A stretch of DNA of 9,246 nt from Hyphomicrobiales bacterium (GTDB lineage Bacteria > Pseudomonadota > Alphaproteobacteria > Rhizobiales > Aestuariivirgaceae). The stretch covers positions 1-9,246 of the forward strand of contig JADJVV010000037.1 of NCBI GenBank assembly GCA_016710435.1. Reading direction: 5' to 3'. Under the pieces are notes generated by a model. That model was not told the DNA's origin. It was given only the letters and a program-made list of their open reading frames with translations, and ran no database searches. Position numbers and translations under genes: made by a program. Numbering within the stretch: the first letter of the stretch is position 1; every line of letters starts with the position of its first letter. Below are positions 5,996 through 9,246 of this stretch, one piece after another.

Positions 5996-7743
5996 GCGCG
6001 GAACTCCGGCGTATCGATCGCCCCCTGATTGAACTGCGCCCCACCAACTCCCTGCGCCGCCACCCGCAACGGAAACTGCCCATACAGCGCCTCGGGAGTC
6101 GTACCCATCTTCGCCGCCGTGACCGCGTAGAACTGCGCAACGAATGAGGCATAGGCGTCATGCACGGGTGCGGTGAATCGGTTGGCCGTGTTGAGTTGCT
6201 CGAGGATCGTCGTTTTGACCATCTCGGCGCTGGCCTTGAATGTCGCATCGTCCGACTTCTCGGAAATCACCCGCTCGAATTCCTGCCGCAGTTGCTCGCC
6301 CTGTGTTTGCATGTACTCGGCGGCTTCGGTCTGACTGAACCCCGCCGGATCGGTCTTCAAATTCGGAATCAACTGCTGGTCGAATTGCCCGGCCAGTGCT
6401 GTCGCGTACTCGGCGGTCGGAATGCGCACCTGCCCGCCGGTAGCCGCTGCGACTTCGATCTGTTCTGCCACGGAAGGCGAAAGCTGCGTGACTTGATCGG
6501 CCACACCCGACTGCATCAGTGCATTGGCGTCGATGTAGAGGGTCTCGACCTGGCCGTCTTCCGTGGCCTGGCGGATGAAGGATTCGAAGGTCGTGGCGTC
6601 ACGCTGGCGCACCTTGGACGCTGCAGCGAGTTTAGACAGTGCGGCGATGGCTTGGGCATCTTGTTGGCCGGCTGCTACGGCCTGCTCTTGGCGAGAGGCG
6701 CGCGCGGCGACTGCGTTGAGGGTTCCGGTTACGCCGGCCTGCGTTACCGTCGCGACGAGCGTCTGATAGGCCGCATCTGGCCGCTCCTTGGCGTATTGGC
6801 TCCATGTCTTGTCTGGATTGGCAATCGCGGTGTCGATAGCATCCTGAACCAGCGTTGCTATCTGCTCGGTCGGCACCTCTCGCGCCAGCAGGCCGGTGAT
6901 GAACTCCCCTGCCCCGGCCTTGCCGAACTTGCTGACAAGGAACGACATCGGCAGCAGCTCGGTTGCAACTTCGACGAGGCCTTCTCCCGCGCCACCGATG
7001 GCAGCCACGACAGGCTCCGCGCCGCGCAGGCGGTACTTGCCATAGGCTTCTGCCTCGGTCTGCACTCCCATCGTTGCCAGCATCGGCACCGTGCTGCGGG
7101 TGGCGACAGAGGCGACAAGGCCTGGTATCTGCCGCATGAAGCTCGACGCACCAGAATAGACGCCGCGGGCGGTAGAACTGTCGAACTCCGGCGTCGACAG
7201 GATGCCCTTGGTCTGCGCCGCGGCCATCTTGCGCTCTGCGTCGACGCGCATTTCCTCGAAGCCGAACAGATCGGCAAACTGTAGCCGCAGTCCTTGCCGA
7301 GCCAATTCAGCGCCCTGCGGCAGGGACTTCGCCAGGCCATCGGTGACGGTGCCGATGGTCGCATTCGGCCCGCTCGGCGCGCGCAAGACATTGCCCATCG
7401 CACGAATTGCCTTCTCGGTCTCGCTCAGGTTGCCGATGTCGTCATGCGCCAGACGAGAGTTATTCAGGTTGCTCAGGAACCGCGTTGTGTGCGGAAAGTC
7501 TTTCGCCATTTGCACGAAGTCGACCGCCTCGATCTGCGCCTGGCGCTTTACCTCATCGGGGAAGGCGCGCGCCGATTCCAGCGGAACGCCGGTGCGCTGC
7601 GCGGCCTGACGCAACTCGGCTTCGTAGTCGGGTGGCGTATCGAGCGACAGCGCGACGTTAATGCGCGCGTCGAAGGCAGGATTTGTCTCCGTGTCGTTCA
7701 GGTAGGCATCGACCGCGCCGGCCGTGTCGAATTCGTCGTTCAT
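5902..7743 (-). CDS. Giant polyvalent protein, fragment 1: N-terminal virion section, 613 codons
   Basis: The ATG at 7743 overlaps the stop of the transglycosylase gene (ATGA, 7743-7740); the Shine-Dalgarno match is weak, so coupling is likely. Residues 1-75 begin MNDEFDTAGAVDAYLNDTET and include a Gln/Ala/Arg-rich helix with TGVPLESARAFPDEVKRQAQ, a pattern I associate with the N-terminus of phage large ejection proteins. LAHDDIGNLSETEKAI follows near residue 100. Residues about 195-290 hold hydrophobic and glycine-rich runs (GASSFMRQIPGLVASVA, VVAAIGGAGEGLVEVA, LLPMSFLVSKFGKAGAG) that could insert in or lie on a membrane; this is inference. Residues 295-590 are helical and Ala/Gln-rich. The last meaningful residues, FRAWFGNSAVTDTGKPMSEG, are the first strand of the ART domain whose remainder is in fragment 2. 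After the G8 tract at 5940-5947 the frame reads nonsense (FLWWCITGRMP) to a stop. Confidence 0.8.
   Translation of the reverse strand: MNDEFDTAGAVDAYLNDTETNPAFDARINVALSLDTPPDYEAELRQAAQRTGVPLESARAFPDEVKRQAQIEAVDFVQMAKDFPHTTRFLSNLNNSRLAHDDIGNLSETEKAIRAMGNVLRAPSGPNATIGTVTDGLAKSLPQGAELARQGLRLQFADLFGFEEMRVDAERKMAAAQTKGILSTPEFDSSTARGVYSGASSFMRQIPGLVASVATRSTVPMLATMGVQTEAEAYGKYRLRGAEPVVAAIGGAGEGLVEVATELLPMSFLVSKFGKAGAGEFITGLLAREVPTEQIATLVQDAIDTAIANPDKTWSQYAKERPDAAYQTLVATVTQAGVTGTLNAVAARASRQEQAVAAGQQDAQAIAALSKLAAASKVRQRDATTFESFIRQATEDGQVETLYIDANALMQSGVADQVTQLSPSVAEQIEVAAATGGQVRIPTAEYATALAGQFDQQLIPNLKTDPAGFSQTEAAEYMQTQGEQLRQEFERVISEKSDDATFKASAEMVKTTILEQLNTANRFTAPVHDAYASFVAQFYAVTAAKMGTTPEALYGQFPLRVAAQGVGGAQFNQGAIDTPEFRAWFGNSAVTDTGKPMSEGGEFLWWCITGRMP
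5940..5947 (-). repeat. Eight-base G tract (C8 on the plus strand) at a frame break
   Basis: Eight consecutive G on the coding strand. With eight G the N-terminal frame runs on to a stop at 5902; with six or nine G, SEGG or SEGGG joins VPLVVYHGTDA and the frame continues for 800 codons. The tract therefore decides whether the ART, zincin and C-terminal parts are made. It is either an indel error in a homopolymer or a slippage site. Confidence 0.85.
7740..7743 (-). promoter_or_regulatory. ATGA start/stop overlap coupling two virion genes
   Basis: ATG of the giant gene (7743-7741) overlaps TGA of the transglycosylase gene (7742-7740). With only a weak purine run upstream (GGAAG, too far away), termination-reinitiation coupling is the likely way the giant gene is started, fixing the ratio of the two products. 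Confidence 0.7.
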
Positions 7744-8675
7744 CGTTGGCTGAGCTTCAGCTTCCAGTAGGCGCCAAGCAGATCGGTATCGGCGGGCGAG
7801 TCGATGCCGCGAGCGGCGAAATCCTTCTTGAGTTGATCGCGGACGTTGGTCGGAATGTCAGACGGCGACATTCCCATCAGCCCCATCGACTTGAGACCGC
7901 CGATATCCATACCAAGGAATGTGTTGCGAAATGAAACACTCTTGGAAAACAGCCCGTCTATGTGCTTCTCGACTTCGGCGTCGGTCATCTTCTTGCCGGT
8001 CACAGTCTGGGCGTTAAGGATCGAGTCGCGCACTGTCTTGTGCATCGCTCCGATCAACTGCGATTCAGTGCTTCCATCCTTCGGAGTCGGGTCGCGTCCA
8101 AGCATGCGCAGGCGATCGTCGAGCACCTGCTTGATCGCCGATGTATTCAGGTCATCTGGCTTGTCCGAGCCTTTGCCGGCAATCTCCTTCTGCCGCTCTC
8201 TGGCGAAATGTTGGAAATCCGATTGCGAGAGTTCGCCACGCAGCCGGTAGAACTGCGCGTCAGTGAGCGCCTTCAACGATCGCTCGTCTGTGAGTTTCAG
8301 GTACAGCGCCGGGTTGGTCGTGTCATCGCCCTTTGCGAGACGGCTGCCATAGCTCATCAGGTTGTCGATTTCCTTCGGCGGTATCGCCGATCGCGTCGCA
8401 ATCGAGAGCGACGAGAAGCGCCCGCCGTTCTGCTCTAGTTCGCGCATTGCCGTCATCACCGCGGATTCGTCGCGATCCTTCTGCGCCTTGTCGATCAGCC
8501 CAGTATTGATGCTCCGCCGTCTGGCGCGCGTCAATCTGACCAGCTTCGGGCCTGGCATTCGGCCCCAGTCGTTCGACGGCGACATTGACCATTTCCATCT
8601 CACTCGGCGCCTGTGGCGCACCGGACCCCGTTGCGTAGGAGCGCATGTTTTTCTGAACATACGCTTTCGTCTCAT
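7740..8675 (-). CDS. Transglycosylase gene, fragment: helical C-terminal part of the virion protein
   Basis: Frame of 311 codons; the first 55 or so residues, very Arg-rich (MRRKRMFRKTCAPTQRGPVR), are an out-of-frame reading of the SLT fragment. Genuine sequence starts near INTGLIDKAQKDRDESAVMT at about 8508 and runs to TGA 7742-7740. Recognisable blocks are AIPPKEIDNLMSYGSRLAKG, DDTTNPALYLKLTDERSLKA, QFYRLRGELSQSDFQHFARE and IPTNVRDQLKKDFAARGIDS. These recur after SLT domains in podoviral internal virion proteins; the role is probably structural, in the ejection tube or core. No membrane segment is evident. The stop overlaps the giant gene's ATG. Confidence 0.8.
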   Translation of the reverse strand: MRRKRMFRKTCAPTQRGPVRHRRRVRWKWSMSPSNDWGRMPGPKLVRLTRARRRSINTGLIDKAQKDRDESAVMTAMRELEQNGGRFSSLSIATRSAIPPKEIDNLMSYGSRLAKGDDTTNPALYLKLTDERSLKALTDAQFYRLRGELSQSDFQHFARERQKEIAGKGSDKPDDLNTSAIKQVLDDRLRMLGRDPTPKDGSTESQLIGAMHKTVRDSILNAQTVTGKKMTDAEVEKHIDGLFSKSVSFRNTFLGMDIGGLKSMGLMGMSPSDIPTNVRDQLKKDFAARGIDSPADTDLLGAYWKLKLSQR

Positions 8676-8853
8676 CCGGCATGAACGAGAGCCACGCCTC
8701 CTTGTTTCCGGCGATATCGGCCATTTTCATGGCGGTCTTTACCCTACCCGCCCCTGCGTTGTAGGCAGCCCATGCCATCGGCACATTGTTATGGAATACG
8801 CGCAACTGATCCTGAGGTAGGCGCGGCCAAGCCTGCAGCATTGTAGTCGGCAT
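8323..8853 (-). CDS. Transglycosylase gene, fragment: second half of the SLT domain
   Basis: Frame of 176 codons in which only about 8814-8513 is genuine. It begins with QDQLRVFHNNVPMAWAAYNA and continues GAGRVKTAMK, the AYNAG-x-G-x-V motif that closes SLT transglycosylase domains and lines the glycan-binding groove. A helical stretch follows with EAWLSFMPDETKAYVQKNMR, the usual end of the domain, and a linker (GSGAPQAPSE). From about RQTAEH onward (8516) the residues are an out-of-frame reading of the next fragment. The ATG at 8853 is not a real start. Alone, this piece lacks the catalytic glutamate and would be inactive. Confidence 0.7.
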   Translation of the reverse strand: MPTTMLQAWPRLPQDQLRVFHNNVPMAWAAYNAGAGRVKTAMKMADIAGNKEAWLSFMPDETKAYVQKNMRSYATGSGAPQAPSEMEMVNVAVERLGPNARPEAGQIDARQTAEHQYWADRQGAEGSRRIRGDDGNARTRAERRALLVALDCDAIGDTAEGNRQPDELWQPSRKGR

Positions 8854-9246
8854 CTTCCTTGAATCGCTTCGGGTCCCATTCCAGCCCGGCCAGCTTTGCC
8901 GCTTCTGGCCCGGTCGTCGGCATCACCTGTGCGATTCCGATCGCGCCCGCGGAAGAAGTCGCGACGTTGCCGGCCTTGTCGAATTGCCGATCTCCTGGAT
9001 TCGGTCTTGAATGTGATGTTCACGCATTCTGTCGAAGTCGGTAGGCTGGAAGCGCGGCGCGAGTTGCTGGTCGCCCATTGGTTGCGGACAAGGCTTTGTA
9101 CGTCCATCACCTTGTCAATCTGCCCGGTAGCTTTAGCGCATCGTCGGCCGTGATGTCGTTACTGTACTTGGCGAGGTAGCGCGATGCGTAGGAGGCGTTG
9201 CCGGCCTGCAGCGCGGCCTCGATCACGCTGGCATGCACACGTTGCT
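8815..9246 (-). pseudogene. Transglycosylase gene, broken N-terminal part with catalytic glutamate
   Basis: No single frame is open here. Read in segments: 9244 to about 9135 gives QRVHASVIEAALQAGNASYA and onward to TADDALK; then TGQIDKVMDVQSLVRN to about 9083; then MGDQQLAPRFQPTDFDRMRE from 9078; then ITFKTES to 8997; after an extra A at 8996, GDRQFDKAGNVATSSAGAI and GIAQVMPTTGPEAAKLAG; then GLGRAYL at about 8817-8833. The Glu codon at 9002-9000 is the likely general acid of the SLT fold, followed by the usual SAGAIG and QVMP motifs. An open reading from 9110 to 8739 in a single frame crosses several of these breaks and is not the real product. Confidence 0.75.

Larger units (their letters stand above)
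1711..7743 (-). pseudogene. Giant polyvalent virion (ejection) protein, about 2,010 aa, split by four frameshifts (composite)
   Basis: Five consecutive open frames read as one protein when four single-base shifts are repaired, at 5940-5947, 3468-3469, 3087 and about 2231-2240. Approximate composite layout: residues 1-600, N-terminal virion section with hydrophobic Gly-rich stretches; 600-755, ADP-ribosyltransferase-like domain; 775-890, HExxH zincin-like domain and its helical tail; 890-1425, long helical region; 1425-1835, conserved region of phage large polyvalent proteins; 1835-2010, C-terminal section with a membrane-like helix. Known proteins of this type are packaged in the capsid and injected with the DNA, carrying enzymatic domains thought to modify host targets. 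It follows a transglycosylase gene with an ATGA overlap and precedes the tail spike, which fits an ejection-protein role. No domain appears to be lost, so the breaks look like recent lesions or sequence errors. Each piece is described separately. Confidence 0.8.
7740..9246 (-). pseudogene. SLT-domain lytic transglycosylase / internal virion protein, broken by about seven frameshifts, 5' end outside window
   Basis: Pieced together across frames, this stretch encodes about 500 residues of one protein. The order is: a helical N-terminal segment (VIEAALQAGNASYASRYLAK, then TGQIDKVMDVQSLV), an SLT transglycosylase domain with catalytic-motif ESGDRQFD, SAGAIGIAQVMPTT and AAYNAGAGRV, and a long helical C-terminal part. 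SLT domains cleave the glycan strand of peptidoglycan to 1,6-anhydro-muramyl products. In T7-like phages such a domain sits in the internal core protein gp16 and opens the cell wall during DNA ejection; the position immediately before the giant ejected protein fits this. The start codon lies beyond 9246. Breaks are at about 9132-9134, 9080, 9011-9022, 8996, 8827-8828, 8814-8816 and 8510-8516. Each can be repaired by a one-base (possibly two-base at 9011-9022) change. Confidence 0.8.

Noticed and set aside
6160..7284. 374-codon open frame on the plus strand
   Set aside because: The longest plus-strand frame, but it lies wholly opposite the N-terminal section of the giant protein, is Arg/Gly/Cys/His-rich and has no domain pattern.
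8739..9110. 123-codon minus-strand frame at the right end as a separate gene
   Set aside because: It mixes real pieces (DVQSLVRN, ITFKTES, GLGRAYL) with nonsense in between, because it crosses several frameshifts of the transglycosylase gene.

Overview
The window is a virion-gene segment of a tailed double-stranded DNA phage or prophage, read entirely on the minus strand. The sequence is GC-rich and the protein families point to a podovirus-like phage of a Gram-negative proteobacterium, perhaps a beta- or gammaproteobacterium. The host assignment is inference. I see no host gene, integrase, tRNA, CRISPR array, transposase or attachment site.

In the direction of transcription (right to left) there are three genes. 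(1) At 9246-7740 lies an internal virion protein with a soluble-lytic-transglycosylase (SLT) domain; its start is outside the window. (2) At 7743-1711 lies a giant polyvalent virion protein of about 2,010 residues. It carries a conserved N-terminal section with hydrophobic, glycine-rich stretches, an ADP-ribosyltransferase-like (ART) domain, an HExxH zincin metallopeptidase-like domain, a long helical region and a C-terminal section with a membrane-like segment. (3) At 1649-1 lies a tail fibre/tailspike with a podoviral N-terminal adaptor and a pectate-lyase-like right-handed beta-helix; its C-terminus is outside the window. Genes 1 and 2 overlap by ATGA, and genes 2 and 3 are separated by 61 bases with a clear ribosome binding site. 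The order lytic ejection protein, giant ejected protein, tail spike resembles the T7-type order of gp15/gp16 followed by gp17. A plausible joint role is adsorption and envelope-polysaccharide cleavage by the spike, peptidoglycan opening by the transglycosylase, and delivery of the polyvalent effector into the cell.

The most striking feature is breakage. The spike gene is a clean open frame, but the other two genes are interrupted by about eleven apparent single-base frameshifts: four in the giant gene (near 5940-5947, 3468-3469, 3087 and 2231-2240) and about seven in the transglycosylase gene, all between 8510 and 9134. At nearly every site one added or removed base rejoins a recognisable conserved protein, and I saw no stop codon that needs a substitution to explain it. 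This pattern suggests uncorrected sequencing or assembly indels more than old decay, although a freshly inactivated prophage cannot be excluded. The long plus-strand open frames are antisense shadows of these genes.
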